Shown here: piece after piece, positions 43,501 through 56,246 of the stretch
How the letters are laid out: each line of letters starts with the position of its first letter
Numbering within the stretch: the first letter of the stretch is position 1
Assembly: GCF_004193775.1 (NCBI RefSeq)
Contig: NC_041009.1
Coordinates: 43,331,534-43,395,533, forward strand
Reading direction: 5' to 3'
DNA from: Glycine soja
Taxonomy: Eukaryota; Streptophyta; Magnoliopsida; Fabales; Fabaceae
DNA: 64,000 bases
Made by a program: the position numbers and the translations under genes
Notes under the pieces: generated by a model
The model's input: only the letters and a program-made list of their open reading frames with translations
What the model was told of the DNA's origin: nothing
Database searches by the model: none

Positions 43501-46487
43501 CCTCCATAAAGAGAATCTAGCTCATCAGCATAAACTTGGTTTCCATATCTAAATATATACATAGGGTTAAAGTCAGGCTAATGGTTTATCAATGAAAATT
43601 TAGAACATATAATGAAACATTGTGGTCTGTTGAGCAGGTCACTTACCTGATACCATCATAACGAGACAAGTTGGAAGATGATTCAGATACAGCAAGGATA
43701 TAATATGCTGGCAACCCAAGGGAAAAGGATGGCAGTGAAACCTGTAATAAGTTCATAGCAAATGGAAAAGACATACTGAGAATCTAAACTGTAAGAATAC
43801 AAACTTGGAAAGCACCTATAGAAGTTATCATTCAGAATTGTAGAGAAAAACGATAAGCACCTCATTCACAGAGCATCCTAATTCCTCAAAATGCAAAGCA
43901 GCTGCCCGAATTGCAGAAATTACTCCAGCATCAACACCATCATCAATAGTTTCACGGATCAAACCAACTCTCAGTCCCTTCAAGGGCTTACTTTCCAAGG
44001 AGCTCACAGCGACAAAATGAGATTGAAAGTCAGGCACATCCTGATAAATGAGATTATTTATTATCGAAAAGACATTGACTTAATAACAAGAAATAAATAA
44101 GGCCTACATCCAGTAATTTCAGCAATCACCCATCTTATTGAGAAACAGATTTTACCAAACAATATTAATATCCCTTGCCAACAAAGAGAAATGACAACAG
44201 TTATACCAAACATGGTGAAAACCTCATACCCTACCTGCTTACTTGAGGTGGCATCAAATCTATCATGGCCAGCAATTGCATGAAGGAGAGTCCCAGTATC
44301 AGCAACCGATGAACCAAAACAGCCAATAGCATCAAGTGATGATGCATACGCCATAAGTCCAAATCTTGAGACACGCCCATAAGTTGGCTTCAAACCTACA
44401 ACACCACAAAAAGATGCTGGCTGCCTCACACTTCCACCAGTGTCACTTCCCAACGATACAACACACTGTCTGGCAGAAACTGCAGCTGCTGATCCTCCTG
44501 ATGATCCTCCTGGCACCCTAGACTCATCCCATGGGTTGGCAGTCACCTATTGAATGAACATATGCAGCACCTGAGTAAACCAATCGCAGTTATAAATGGG
44601 AGATATGAATAATAAAGCTAGGAACCAAACAAGAAAAATTGATAGCCAACCCACAAGTGAGGCACAGCCAACACAACCACACTTTCTTTCTTTTTTTTTC
44701 TTTTTCTATCCATTAAATTATTCTATAACATTACAGGAATGAAAATTAGCAATGCATCATCGGATGTAATGTCCATCATGCCATTCATTGACAATTTTCA
44801 TACCTCATTTTCTCTCCCAAACAAACACTGAAATCCTGGTTTCAATAGAACAGGAATCAACATTCCAACTCCTAAACACAAAATGACAAAAAAAGAAGAA
44901 AGAAAGCAACCACGTAGTCATAAATTCACTCATCCTACCTTCATTTCAAATAATAACAGAACCAGGCCATTTGAAATTTGATTAGATACATCTTAGACAC
45001 ACCTAGCATCACACAATGCTCTTACATCACCCCACTCAACACATGCAACGTCAACCATGTGGATCACTAATCATCTTGATAACATTATCTAAGAAACTCA
45101 ATTTTAAATCTTCAACAATAGTGCATGTGTGTGAGAACATATCTGGAGAGAGCATAAGAAATAAGAGGATTTGGCTATTGAACCATCCACGGATGGTCAA
45201 AAATCATACATTTTAATTATACAAAGATTCTCCCCTCGTGTTGTCATCTCTCACCCGATATACTTCCTATACAATAACCATAACGATAAGGATTAATGCT
45301 ATTTTCAGTCCACAAAAATTTCCAAATCAACTTTTAAAACTATAGTTTTCGTCCATGTATTTTTTAAAATATCCAAAAATTTTCCTTTATATAGGACCAA
45401 ATCACCCAAGTTTGAGTATTTCAAAAATAAGGATTAATGCTATTTTCAGTCCACAAAATCAACTTTTAAAACTATAGTTTTCGTCCATGTGTTTTTTTAA
45501 ATATCCCAACTTTTTCCTCTATATAGGACCAAAGTTTGAGTATTTCAAAAAAATATAGAACCTACAATCGAGGACCAAAATCAAAATTAGGAAACTTTCC
45601 AGAGACTAAAACACCATTAACCCCAATACTACTAAAAATAAGAATACAGTTTAGTTCAGCTTGAATGCTGATTTAAACCTATAAAATACAAACACTGACT
45701 AGCCTTCAAATTGAACAATACAATAATTAAATAGATAAATGGCCAACATGTATAATGCAGTGACAATTTATTCCTAAAAGAACAAAAATTCTAATTTAGT
45801 CCTTCAACATGTAAAAAGTAAAAAGTGTCACAACTAAATTTTCATTCTTTTAACACTAAATTGTCACCACTTAAAAATGGTCATTTACGCATAATTAAAT
45901 AGTAAATAAAATAAAATGTAGAAATAAAGGGGAGAGAAAGAGAGAACCTGAAATGCAGAAGCTTCAGTGGTGCTACCCATTCCAAACTCATCCATATTGG
46001 TTTTCCCAACAACGATCCCTCCCAACTCCCTCACTCTCTTCACCGCGGTGGCGTCGAACGGCGCCCGGTACCCTTCAAGGATGCGGGACCCGGCGGTCGA
46101 CGGCATGTCGGCGGTGCAAATGTTGTCCTTGACGCCGACCAGCACGCCGGCGAGGGGGCCGGGGTCCTCCCCGGCGGCGATGCGGGCGTCGAGGCGGCGC
46201 GCGTGGGCAAGGAGGGCGTCATCGTCGGGGAGGTGGAGGAAGGAGCGGAGGCGGGGCTCGGCGAGGCGGAGGCGCGCGAGTTGGGAGAGGACAAGGTCGG
46301 CGGCGGAGGCGCGGCGGGAGAGGAGGGCGTGGCGGATGGAGAGGATTTCGGACTGCGGCGGAGGGGAGGGGGAGGAGGGGGTGAGAGTTTGGGTTTGGTG
46401 GGTGAGGGAGGCGCGTGAGGTGAAGGAGTGAGGGTGGCGCGTGAGGCGAGAGAGGGAGCGAGGGGTTTGAAGTGTGGATAATAGCAT
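40512..46487 (-). CDS. GATA: Glutamyl-tRNA(Gln) amidotransferase subunit A, chloroplast/mitochondrial
   Basis: GatA supplies the amidase half of GatCAB, which converts Glu-tRNA(Gln) to Gln-tRNA(Gln) in plastids and mitochondria. Ten minus-strand exons: 46487-45948, 44546-44235, 44040-43861, 43741-43647, 43548-43473, 42675-42598, 42413-42320, 42233-42184, 41664-41551 and 40604-40512. They join in frame to 543 residues, close to the Arabidopsis length I recall. The amidase-signature triad is complete: Lys120 in GVLVGVKDN, Ser195 in PGGSSGGSA and Ser219 in [11 protein letters not shown]. The first about 45 residues are Ser/Thr/Arg/Pro-rich with few acids, consistent with an organellar transit peptide. 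The last exon encodes VGHIFEQTL and ends DDIAY. The first exon is strikingly GC-rich. An upstream in-frame ATG at 46574 adds hydrophobic residues, but 46487 begins a more typical transit peptide. Confidence 0.95.
42762..43415. mobile_element. hAT-type MITE, composite, in GatA intron 5
   Basis: Left end TAGGAGTGTTCGCAGTG and right end in reverse complement TAGGGGTGTTCAAAACC, flanked by a perfect 8-bp duplication TGCTACCA (42754-42761 and 43416-43423), the hAT pattern. A second start-like GGGTGTTCGCAATTTGG lies inside at about 43250, so a related copy seems nested or fused. Length 654 bp. Confidence 0.88.
45291..45556. repeat. Two-copy direct repeat of about 125-140 bp in GatA intron 1
   Basis: The block starting ATAAGGATTAATGCTATTTT occurs at about 45289 and again at about 45428. 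Each runs through TTAAAACTATAGTTTTCGTC and TATATAGGACCAAA to GAGTATTTCAAAAA. The second copy is shorter by small deletions. Confidence 0.75.
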
Positions 46488-47205
46488 TTTGGTTTGAGGG
46501 AGAGAAGAAGAAAGGGAAATGGGAATGAAGGAACGAATTTTGAATATGGGAAGTGAGCTGGAAGGGAAGCACACATAGGGATGGATAGGTTAATGTTTCG
46601 GATATTGTTATGCTAACTTTAATGGGAAAAGCCTTCAAAAATCAAAATACAAACAAAGGCTAAATTACTTTATTTCTACATATTTAACTAAAATAATTTA
46701 TTACTATATTATATATGTTTTCAAATGACGTATTTTAAAGTTTAAAATAATTAGTTTAAATATAATCCAAAAACTAAAATAATAGTATTAATCTAAAACA
46801 TTAGATAATGACTAATGTAAAAACATTGAAGTGAAAAATATAATATTAATGTAATGACTAACACATTTTAAGTAATTTCTATGTGATTGACTATAGTAAC
46901 TCTATTTAATAATAGTATATAAGATCATAAGAAGAATCAAATAAATGAAAGAAAGAAAAAGATAAAACTAAAAATAAATAATTAAGTATAAATAAAATAT
47001 ATTAGTCTTAAATTAAAGCAATTGATTAGGTCATCCATTGAGTAGGTTCAAATTGAAGACAAAATAATGAGAATCAAATCAATTATAATTAATTTGGTTT
47101 GAATTGAATTCTCAGATTTATTGTATCAATTTTAATAGAGTTGAGTAAAATCACTCTAACAAACAAAGTTGTCTCCTAGTTATTTAACATAACTTTTTCT
47201 TTTTT
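46488..47205. other. GatA promoter and AT-rich intergenic DNA
   Basis: The region just right of 46487 should contain the GatA 5' UTR and promoter. Beyond 46640 the sequence is very AT-rich with nothing recognised. Confidence 0.4.
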
Positions 47206-47960
47206 TTATGAAAGGAGGTTGTAAGCCCTTAGCATAAAATTGAACGAGGCCATGAAACCAGTCATATCCCTATATAACAAGGTTTTACAAGTAAAAGAAG
47301 GATTATTACACAAGTGTGATCCCACAGGTAAAGAATGCAATAAAGAAGCTAAATGATCAGCAGCAAAATTGTCCTCCTTGTAAGTATGAGACAACTTAAC
47401 AGTCCATTCTCTCTCTTTCAATTGCCTAGCTAATGAAATCAGATGAAACAAATGATGACTGGGATTAGTTTGTTCCAGCAACAAACAAATAGAACACATG
47501 AATCTGATTCCTCCCAGACCTTCCCCATGCAAGTTGAAGACCCGAAACAACGCCTCATAATTTTGCTGCAGTAATAGTGCACACACCAAGTTTCCTATAA
47601 AGTAGAAAATCACTGTACCACCATTGGACCATTGATAAGAATTGGATATGTGGCATTTTGGAATAAGGTTATGCCTAGCCTCCAGACAACCCTTTTGATA
47701 TGATTAACAATACCAATCGAGTTCCAAGTTGTGCTACCCATTGAGATGACTTAGACCATAAATCAGGAAGCTAGTAATTGCAGTATCCACAAACAGATCA
47801 TGCAGATAAGGAAAGTTATCAAATAACATAACCCAAACCTGCTTAACCCTTAGGACTGTCACGCATAATGTGTAATTTCGACTCAGGTTGTTGATTACAC
47901 ATAGGACAAGTATCCGAACTTGCTTTTCCACATCTACCTCTTTTACCAAATTAAAAAATC
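47206..47960 (-). mobile_element. LINE (non-LTR) retrotransposon remnant, 3' end
   Basis: The minus-strand frames encode pieces resembling the C-terminal RNase-H-like domain of plant LINE or RT-related proteins (HHLFHLISLARQLKEREW, KLSHTYKEDNFAADHLASLL), ending at 47206. An upstream piece (VKQVWVMLFDNFPYLHDLF, about 47734-47949) resembles the zinc-binding RT linker region. Stops and frameshifts break it, so it is a dead 5'-truncated copy. Confidence 0.6.
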
Positions 47961-48439
47961 ATTGCAAACCTCAAAATTATTAATCAAGCGAAATTTAAGT
48001 TTTGCATACAATACAACTATATTAAAAAAACACATGCTATTATCCTCTGGCTCATCATTTCAACATGAGCTTTCTCTTTTTCTGTGTTACTTGATATGTA
48101 ATATGCTATTTTTCTTATTTGAAAATATGATATACTATTTCTTAAAAAAAAAAGTCAATCCACCAAAGACAAAAATATCATCCCACACTACAAGAATTCG
48201 TGGAAACCCATTCAAAGAACTCGTTCTTCCTATTTTGCTTTTTCAGAAAAGTTTCACGTGCTTTGTTGCAGACTCCATCTGTTTCTTTTGATCTTAATCT
48301 GTTAAAATGTAGGTTCTTGAAAGTGCTTCATTCCACTTATGTCTCTTCCAAGTTCCAATGCTCTGGTATTTGATGTTCTTCTCTAAAATCAAACTGTCTT
48401 CTGACTATTATTCAAAACTGTCCAATGAGAACACCAATA
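47961..48439. other. AT-rich spacer between LINE and Copia remnants
   Basis: No feature recognised. A + strand ORF at 47920-48291 is low-complexity and hydrophobic and has no family resemblance. Confidence 0.3.
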
Positions 48440-51400
48440 AGAATTTTAACAATTTTTTAAATTATCAATTATAGAAAATCAATAAGATCTTGAAATCTAT
48501 GATTCTCACAAATAATAGATAAACCAATAATTCATACATTTCTCTACAACTGAGACTTCTCTTCGATGTACGTTTGTGATGGTAAGAGATTAGAGAGAAT
48601 ACTTTTATGTCAGAAAGGAGACCTTATTTCACGTTAGTGACTATTAACCCCCATTTATAATCACTACTCCATCAAATAGCAGTTACCTTGAGAAACTTCT
48701 CCCATTTAACCCAATTACAATTTAGTCTTTAATTATTAATTGTTTATTTATTAGTCCCTACATAAGTCACATGTCTCTCACATGAGACATTAATTTTAAC
48801 ATTCTCTCACTTGACTAGTGTGACATTACTAAACATTATGGACTAAATAAATAAATAGATTAAACTAACATAATACGCATTAAAAAATGACTAAATCGTT
48901 CTATACATTGGGTACATCATAATTTCATGATTAAGAATACGAACCAATTTGAGTTATGACAGTTGTACATCACTTAATCGACATAGTCCCAATTAGTCTT
49001 CTCCTTAATATGATCATTAGTTAGGAGTACATAATCAGTCCAACATAATGTCTTTATTCAAGACAAAACCTGTTAACATTACTCTAATATAAACATAAAT
49101 AATGTACAGTGTCGAGTTTTAAACGATAAATCTTGACTGCTTCCACTGGAGCTTTCACTCTATTTCCCATGAAGACGGACTTCTCATTTGGGCTTATGGT
49201 TTGGATTGTAAGGAATTCCTTCATATCGTTAGAAACATGAGTCGTACATCCAGAATCAATCCACCATGTATTATGGGGAACTTCAGTTAAGTTTGATTCA
49301 AAACACACAAGAGCATTAAGCTCACCTTTCTTTTTGAACCAAGACTTATGTTTTAGGCAATCCATCTGGGAGTGTCTAGATTTTCCACAAAATTGACAAT
49401 TATTGTCCTTTGATGCCTTCTTATGGATTTGCATAGGATCATCATTGATCTTTAATGACCCTTTGCCTTTATCATGCTTCTTCGCTAATTTCTTTCTAGC
49501 TCATTGATTTCCTTAGTGGCTTACATAATGAACTAAGTGACTTTCTTGATTCTTAAGCCTCATTTCTTCCCAAACTAGCATACTGTCCAATTCATGCACA
49601 TTTCATTTATCTTTCATGTTATTATAGCTCATCTGGAACGGGTCATACTCAGATGATAATGAATTTATAATAAACTGAATAAGGAAGTTTTCATTCACAA
49701 CCATTCCCAAGGTCTTAAGTCTTACTGTAATATTTGTCATCTCAATGATATGTTCATGCAAGGTACGCAAACCATCAAACTTCATGGTGGTTAGTGTACT
49801 CATTAATGTCTCAGCAAAAGACTTATTAGTTGTCTGAGAGCGTTTTTCCACTAATTTCATAAACTCTTTAGCATTGGTCTTATGGAGAGTTGTCTTAATA
49901 CTGTCTGCAACAGTCATTCTCATGAACATTAGGCTGAGTCTACTAGATCTTTTCCAAGCTTTATAATGGGTTTTCTCTTCATTGCTATTAGCATCAATAA
50001 TAGTAGCAGACTTCTCTTCCAATATAGCAAGATCAAGATCCAAAATATCGAGATGAAATTGGACTTGCTCATTCCAGTTGGAGAAGTTAAGTCCATCAAA
50101 GATTGGAAATAGGTACTGCATAATAAAACTTCAAATAAGCATTTTGGGACATAAAACACAAGTCATACATATAATTTATTCATATAACAATCAATGTATA
50201 TAGATATTCTCCTTTGGGTGATACACCAACACAACATACAAACATGATGATGCTGATAAAATTCTTAACATTATTTGACAATTAAATATGCATCAATTAG
50301 TTGTATCTATTTCCTTTGGGTATATAAATAAAACTAATGATACACACAAATCACCTACAATTATATTCATTAATTATAAGAACAACTAATCAACTTTTGG
50401 ACGATCCATAAATGTCTTATAACAATGAATTTCAATTACCCATAAACCAATAATCATATAATTTAGCATCCATTATTTTATGAGTAATTGAAATAATCAT
50501 TAATATGAAATTAAATAACCTTATAAATTTGGCCACTTTAGTGACTAACAAATTCATCATACATTTAATTTCAATCAAATATATGACCTACACATATTTA
50601 TTGCTATTAACAATTCATATCTATTTTATTAATTTCATTCGAGACCAAATAAATACCATACATTCACATTTTAACCAATAAAATAATAGAAATTCAATTA
50701 CATTGAAACAAATGCGTAACATATACATATTTACTGTTACCGATAATTTTAGAGTATTCACGTTAATTTAATTTAATTGTAGGATATAAAATTTCAATTC
50801 TTTAATCACGTATAATAATAATTTTTGAAAAAAAAATAAACAAATGAGATTGAGAATATCAAAAAGTGAATTGCAAATAGCAATTATAAAGAATTCAAGG
50901 AAAGGGACAATGTACATGCTCATCCGTATTCTTTCTTTCTCCAATATTATACTTTATCCATGTTCTTTCTTTCTCCAATATTATACTATTTTTTTCTTTT
51001 CCCATTTGAAGAAAATCAAAATAATATAATTTTTCGCATTTATATTTATGATTTGAAAGTTAATTTACTTGATATCCTTTTCAATATAAGATTTCATACT
51101 TATTGCAAAAAGATTCCTAAATTTTATAATTAGGATTCATGTATAATTGAGAAAAAATAAATTATTATTGGAAAATCAGAAGTTTCATAACTACTCTGAT
51201 ATCACATATAAAAATTTTAAAGGTTTACTAGGTCAATTATAAGAAATCAACATGATTTTGAAACCTACTATTCTCATAAATGTGAAAGATTAAATAGAAT
51301 ATTTTTTTTTAGGAAAATAACCTTGTTTTACATTAATAAGTATTAATTTCTTTTATAATCACACTACTCCCATCAAACAATGTGACACTGCAATGTTTCT

Positions 51401-51470
51401 TCATCATCATCGCCCGAGAATTTATCTCCAACTTGAATAAAAAAAATACATGTTAACATTCCTTTACTTT
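48440..51470 (-). mobile_element. Decayed Ty1/Copia retrotransposon with two LTRs
   Basis: Minus-strand element. The upstream LTR is about 51470-51208, followed by a tRNA-iMet primer-binding site (minus-strand TGATATCAGAGTAG, about 51206-51193; consensus TGGTATCAGAGC). The gag and protease start lie at 50121-49084. A purine tract AAGTGAGAGAA (about 48812-48802) precedes the downstream LTR, about 48801-48440, which begins TGTTAAAATTAATG. The LTRs can be aligned but differ by many substitutions and indels, so the insertion is old. Integrase, RT and RNase H are absent, so it is deleted internally. Confidence 0.8.
49084..50121 (-). pseudogene. Copia gag/protease fragment
   Basis: The upstream ORF (50121-49603) is a Copia gag with the UBN2-like fold: FDGLNFSNWNEQV at the start and IEMTNITVRLKTLG later. 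After a stop, the frame resumes at 49434-49084 with a CCHC zinc knuckle (CQFCGKSRHSQMDC) and the aspartic protease site WWIDSGCTTHVSN. Stops between the two parts and loss of everything downstream make it nonfunctional. Confidence 0.85.
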
Positions 51471-53553
51471 TGTCGTGTATGAAGGGAGATCCTGAGAGAT
51501 TGTCCTATATATATGCAAGTTAAAAATCTGTGCACTATGTGCTCTTACGCGAATGTCTTATTTTACTGATTTTTACACCTTCGGCTTCAAAAATTTGGAA
51601 AGTTGGGTCGATAAATCTTTGCTTAAACTCAAGAAATTGATACTAAAAAGATGTTTCAATCCATGGAAAAGAAATGTCCAACTCAGAATTTTTTTATAAT
51701 CAAAATAAATTTTATTAAAAGATGAATCACAACTTATAAGACATTGCATCGAGTCTTGCTGTTAAGAAATTGTAAAATATATATATACTGATCTAAACAT
51801 GCAAATAAATTAAAATGACATATTTAGATATTACGGGCGTACCTCCGACCATTGCAAATTGAACGGGAAGCGGCGCATACACGAACCTGAACCTGAAAGA
51901 CAGTTTTGTTCTTCCACACCCTTATTTACTCTGAATAAATGATGTATATTTTGAAGTGAGTTTGGTGATACAAAACTGAAAGTCCCATCCTAAAAAGTTA
52001 GTTATTCAATACATGATTTGTTACGTTGGGTACGTGATTGGAAATATATTTATAAAGATATGGGTTGAATATAGAAAGAAAATGTAGCAGCTTCAGAAGT
52101 AACAAACTTTTTCAAAATAATAAAATATAAAGGAACGTGTAACGTGCACCTAACGTGGGACGTGGGCTTCCAACAGAAATAACTCGGCACTGCCCCACCC
52201 CTGCATTCAATAATAAAAAAGTATAAATAATATTATCAAGTGGCTCCCACTGTCCCTTCTAAGATCCGTCAATGGTTCTAACTAGCAAGGTTTCATTAAA
52301 TATATATCGTAACCACTGGTGGGATCAGATTCAAATTTCAATTGTAGGGATTATATGGGAGTTCTCATTAATATAAATTTGTTAAGACAGGTGTTATATG
52401 ATTCCTATATTATAAGATAATATATAATTATAACTTGCGTATGACACTTATTATTTGCTAATATATTTTATTCAGTAATGAGAAATTTTAACTATTTTGA
52501 TAATAAAAGTGTTCTTAATTTTTTTTTTTACCAGAGATTAGAGATGTTCCTCAACCTATTCAATTAGAGATTATTTTTATTTACGACACATGTTATTGTT
52601 GATCCAATTTTTATTTATTTATGGTGAGAATTAAACATAAATTTTTCTGCTAAATAAATTGTTTACACTCATATGAACATAATCAAAACTTATATCACTA
52701 TATTAATCCTTTAGGTTAGTACACTTAATGTTATGATACATAATTATTTGTGTTCGATAAAATAGAAGTAATCTTATAGCGTTTTATGATCAAGACTTGC
52801 AGTTTGTTTGCGTCTTCCTTGAAAAGGTCGTTTTGACTCATTCGATGTTAATTTTACATGTTAATCTAGTTTTATGAAAAATAATAATACATAAACATTC
52901 TTTTATTTTAAATATCTTATTAATACTTTTTTATATTTTTCTCTTTTTATCACGTTATAAATCTTGTAATATTTATATTTTTGTCTCTTTCACCAAGCCT
53001 CTAATAAAATCTCCAATGTTTATTTATCTTTTTGCTTCCACCCACGAAAGTAGTTGTCCAATGTTCACCCGTAGAAGGAAAAGCCAATAAGCCATACGGA
53101 CGGAATCTTGAAGGCAATTGGGCACTTGGAATGAAGCCAATGAGAGTGTTTGACTCAGATAACGAGAGAATTCATTTTCCTCAAGGTATGACGTTAAAAA
53201 TAACTATTAAATCCCTAATCTTAATTACATGTTCAAAACAACTTCCATTATTAATTGGAAAAAAAGACACAGCTACAAATGTGATTAACTATTTTAAGTA
53301 ATAAAACTATAAGCATGTTCCATTCATTTTTTTTTATTTCGCTTAGAAATAATTTAGCATGTTCCATTCATTCTATTTTTATTTATTTCACTTTAAAATA
53401 ATTGAGCGTGTAGCTCATGGTCATGTTTCTATGATCTTTGATTTCTTCTTTCCTTGCCTTTGATCACATCCCTCTACTTGATATGTATATATATAAACTA
53501 AACATAACAGAGCAGAGCAATGAATCATAGTTCCCACATCAATATCACAAAAA
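51471..53553. other. Intergenic DNA and promoter of the first acyltransferase
   Basis: AT-rich. An ORF at 53032-53301 (with KPYGRNLEGNWALGMKP) is not recognised and lacks context. Near 52136-52180 there are several ACGTG-containing words. No other features. Confidence 0.35.
53486..53497 (+). promoter_or_regulatory. TATA box of the first BAHD acyltransferase
   Basis: TATATATATAAA lies 57-68 bp upstream of the ATG at 53554, a normal distance for a short 5' UTR. Confidence 0.55.
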
Positions 53554-54951
53554 ATGGCTACCATAAAAGCTTCTCACACTGTGGTTCCAAATCAACCAAC
53601 ACCAAAAGGTCGATTGTGGCTATCCAACAGTGACAATTCCACACGTAAAGCACATTCACCAGTTATTTACATCTACAAAGCAAAACACAACATTGAATAC
53701 AACATTGAGAGGATGAAAGAGTCTCTTAGCAAAACTCTAGTGTACTTCTATCCAGTTGCTGGCAGATTGAGCTTATCAGAAAGTGGTAGAATGGAAGTGG
53801 ATTGCAACGCAAAGGGAGTGACATTGATCGAAGCCGAAACCGCGAAAACATTGGCTGATTTTGGAGACTTTTCACCCTCTGATTCCATCAAGGAAGAACT
53901 TGTTCCAGCAATTGATTATCACTCTCAACCTATACAAGAGATTCCTTTGCTATTTGTTCAACTAACAAGATTCAAAGGTGACCAACAACAACAACATGGC
54001 CTTGCCATTGGAATGGCTTACTCACATCCTGTGGCTGATGGGCTTGCTTGGACTCGCTTTGTCAACACATGGGCAACGGTCAATAGAGGAGACTCATTAG
54101 ATGTTAATGAAATGCCATTTCTAGATCGAACTATACTCAAATTTCCAACATGGTCATCGTCATTGTCGTTACTGTCACCACCACCACTATCGCACTCTGA
54201 TCACCCAGAGCTGAAGCCTCTTCCACTCATACTAGGCAGATCTGACAGCACTGAAGAGCAAAACAAGAAGACAACAGCATCTGTGTTGAAACTCACATCA
54301 AAGCAAGTGGAGATGCTGAAGAAGAAGGCCAATGATCAAGGGTCAACACCTTGTACCAGATTTGAAGCTGTGGCCGCACATATATGGAGATGTGCATGCA
54401 AGGCTCGCGGACAACATCACAAGCAACCAACTATAGTTCGGTTCAATGGTGATATTCGCAACAGATTAATCCCTCCTCTCCCCAGGAACTACTTTGGGAA
54501 TGCATTGGTAGCAACAGTGACACCAGAATGTTATGTTGGAGAAATCACATCAAGACCATTGAGTTATGCAGCAAGAAAATTGAGAGAAGCAATAGCGTTG
54601 CTCAGAGATGAGTACATCAGGTCACAGTTAGAAGCTGTGTTTGGTGAGGAGCAATTGAAGTGCATAAGGGCTTTCTTCTTGGGACAAGGTGAAGGTAGAA
54701 GTGAACCGTTTGGAGGGAATCCAAATCTTCAAATCACAAGCTGGATCAACTTCCCGGTGGATAGTACAGATTTTGGGTGGGGAAAGCCTGTGTATTTTGG
54801 TCTAGGATATGTGTGTGCACTTGATAGGGGGATTATTGTTCGAGATCCACAAGATGATGGTTCTTTGATTGTGATCATGCATTTCCAGATAGCACATATG
54901 CAACTCTTTAAGAAACTCTTCTACGAGGATATATTCACTTCAAGGCTGTAA
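53554..54951 (+). CDS. BAHD (HXXXD) acyltransferase, spermidine/shikimate hydroxycinnamoyltransferase-like, copy 1
   Basis: Single exon, 465 residues. It is expected to transfer an acyl group (often a hydroxycinnamoyl) from CoA to an alcohol or amine in the cytosol. The catalytic HPVAD motif is at residues 158-162 and the structural DFGWG motif at 406-410. Also typical are the N-terminal SHTVVPNQPTPKGRLWLSN, YPVAGRL near residue 70, the middle AAHIWRCACKAR and the C-terminal FQIAHMQLFKKLFYEDI. The overall pattern, including EEQNKKTT and CTRFEAVAAHIWRC, is nearest to spermidine hydroxycinnamoyltransferase-like proteins, but the substrate cannot be read from sequence. It has a close tandem paralog about 1.5 kb downstream on the same strand. 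Confidence 0.93.
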   Translation: MATIKASHTVVPNQPTPKGRLWLSNSDNSTRKAHSPVIYIYKAKHNIEYNIERMKESLSKTLVYFYPVAGRLSLSESGRMEVDCNAKGVTLIEAETAKTLADFGDFSPSDSIKEELVPAIDYHSQPIQEIPLLFVQLTRFKGDQQQQHGLAIGMAYSHPVADGLAWTRFVNTWATVNRGDSLDVNEMPFLDRTILKFPTWSSSLSLLSPPPLSHSDHPELKPLPLILGRSDSTEEQNKKTTASVLKLTSKQVEMLKKKANDQGSTPCTRFEAVAAHIWRCACKARGQHHKQPTIVRFNGDIRNRLIPPLPRNYFGNALVATVTPECYVGEITSRPLSYAARKLREAIALLRDEYIRSQLEAVFGEEQLKCIRAFFLGQGEGRSEPFGGNPNLQITSWINFPVDSTDFGWGKPVYFGLGYVCALDRGIIVRDPQDDGSLIVIMHFQIAHMQLFKKLFYEDIFTSRL

Positions 54952-55180
54952 TTCGTGGTTGTTTTGCAAAGACTGATATCCATCACCATGAGGCTTAATT
55001 TTGATTCACATCATTATAAGCTTCTTCTTTTGTAATGTCTGCATTGGTCAAATCCTAAACTCTCTCTCCCCTTCAAAATTTGAGTTTTTTTTAATCGATT
55101 ATTAGTTTTGTCTGTATGAGAAGATGGTCTTTGTGGATGTGACAATTTTGTCTTCTTTGATTGTTTGAATTTGTTGGTAT

Positions 55181-55276
55181 GTATGTGATCATTATATGGG
55201 TTATGAGTTGTAATGAAAGTTGAGGGTTGTATGTGATCATTATATGGGTTATGAGTTGTAATGAAAGTTGAGGGTT
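55181..55276 (+). repeat. Two-copy 48-bp tandem repeat
   Basis: The block starting GTATGTGATCATTATATGGG occurs at 55181 and 55229 with no visible differences, both ending GAAAGTTGAGGGTTGT. Confidence 0.95.
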
Positions 55277-55591
55277 GTTGAGTGTGGGGTAGGGATAGGG
55301 ATGCACTCTCAAGCCATAGCTAAGAACTCTCAAAATTGATCTGTTGGATCAGACTCCTTCTGTCCGATTCTCATTAGCTAAGATTTGATTTTTTTTATTA
55401 GTATGTTATTATTACAAAATATTCATCTATTAATACTTTTACTTGTCACCAAAGATTTATAAATAAAAATAAATAAATTTTACAAGAATTAAAATAAACA
55501 AAAAAACTTTAAAGGACTAAAATAAAAAACACCATATTTTATAGGATCAAAAGTTTTGTTTTTGTTTACAAATAAAAGTAATAGTTTGGAC

Positions 55592-55733
55592 TAGGAGTAT
55601 TCATAAATCAATTCAATTTAATAAAAAAAACCCCAAAAAAAAAGACAATGTAAAAATTGAATAAATTGAATTTTTTTTTATTGAATTGGATCGATTTTAA
55701 ATTTAATTTTAAAAACCGATTCAATTCCACTCG

Positions 55734-55783
<50 letters not shown>

Positions 55784-56246
55784 TTATAATATCTCTCATA
55801 TTTAATTTTTATTTCTTATATATTTATAAATTTAATTATATAACTTATACTTAATTATGAAAAATATATTAAATCAAATATAATTTTTGAGTTTTTTTTT
55901 GAAGAAAAATTATTTGAATTAAAATGCATAAATTATAATTATCAAGTTGAGTAAATTTATTTTTGATATAAAATATACTTAGTAAAAATTTATAATATTA
56001 TTAGTTACATAATGATATTTAAATAAAACATTTAATATTTAAATTATTTTCATTATACTTATATAAATCGTACACCATTTATTCAATAAAATGAAAATAA
56101 GATTGAATCCAAAAATTGATCCAATCCAAAATTGTGATAAATTGGACTGATTAAGATCGAATTAAAATTTTAAATCAAATTAATTGAATTACGAATTAAA
56201 AAAAAATCGAAATAATTGAATCAAATACACTCCCCAAACATCCCTA
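55592..56246. mobile_element. hAT-type MITE between the acyltransferases, containing a (TA)22 microsatellite
   Basis: Ends TAGGAGTATTCATAA and, in reverse complement, TAGGGATGTTTGGGG. A perfect 8-bp duplication GTTTGGAC flanks it (55584-55591 and 56247-56254). It carries an uninterrupted (TA)22 run at 55737-55780. No coding potential. It must have inserted after, or be absent from one side of, the acyltransferase duplication. Confidence 0.88.
55737..55780. repeat. (TA)22 microsatellite
   Basis: 44 bases of uninterrupted TA dinucleotides within the MITE. Confidence 0.97.

Noticed and set aside
46040..46638. Long overlapping ORFs on both strands around GatA exon 1
   Set aside because: They are shadows of GC-rich composition; only the frame encoding the GatA transit peptide and amidase start continues into spliced exons.
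53032..53301. 89-residue ORF with a protein-like start (KPYGRNLEGNWALGMKP)
   Set aside because: Not recognised, no splice continuation found, and it degenerates into low-complexity sequence; possibly a gene fragment but not supportable.
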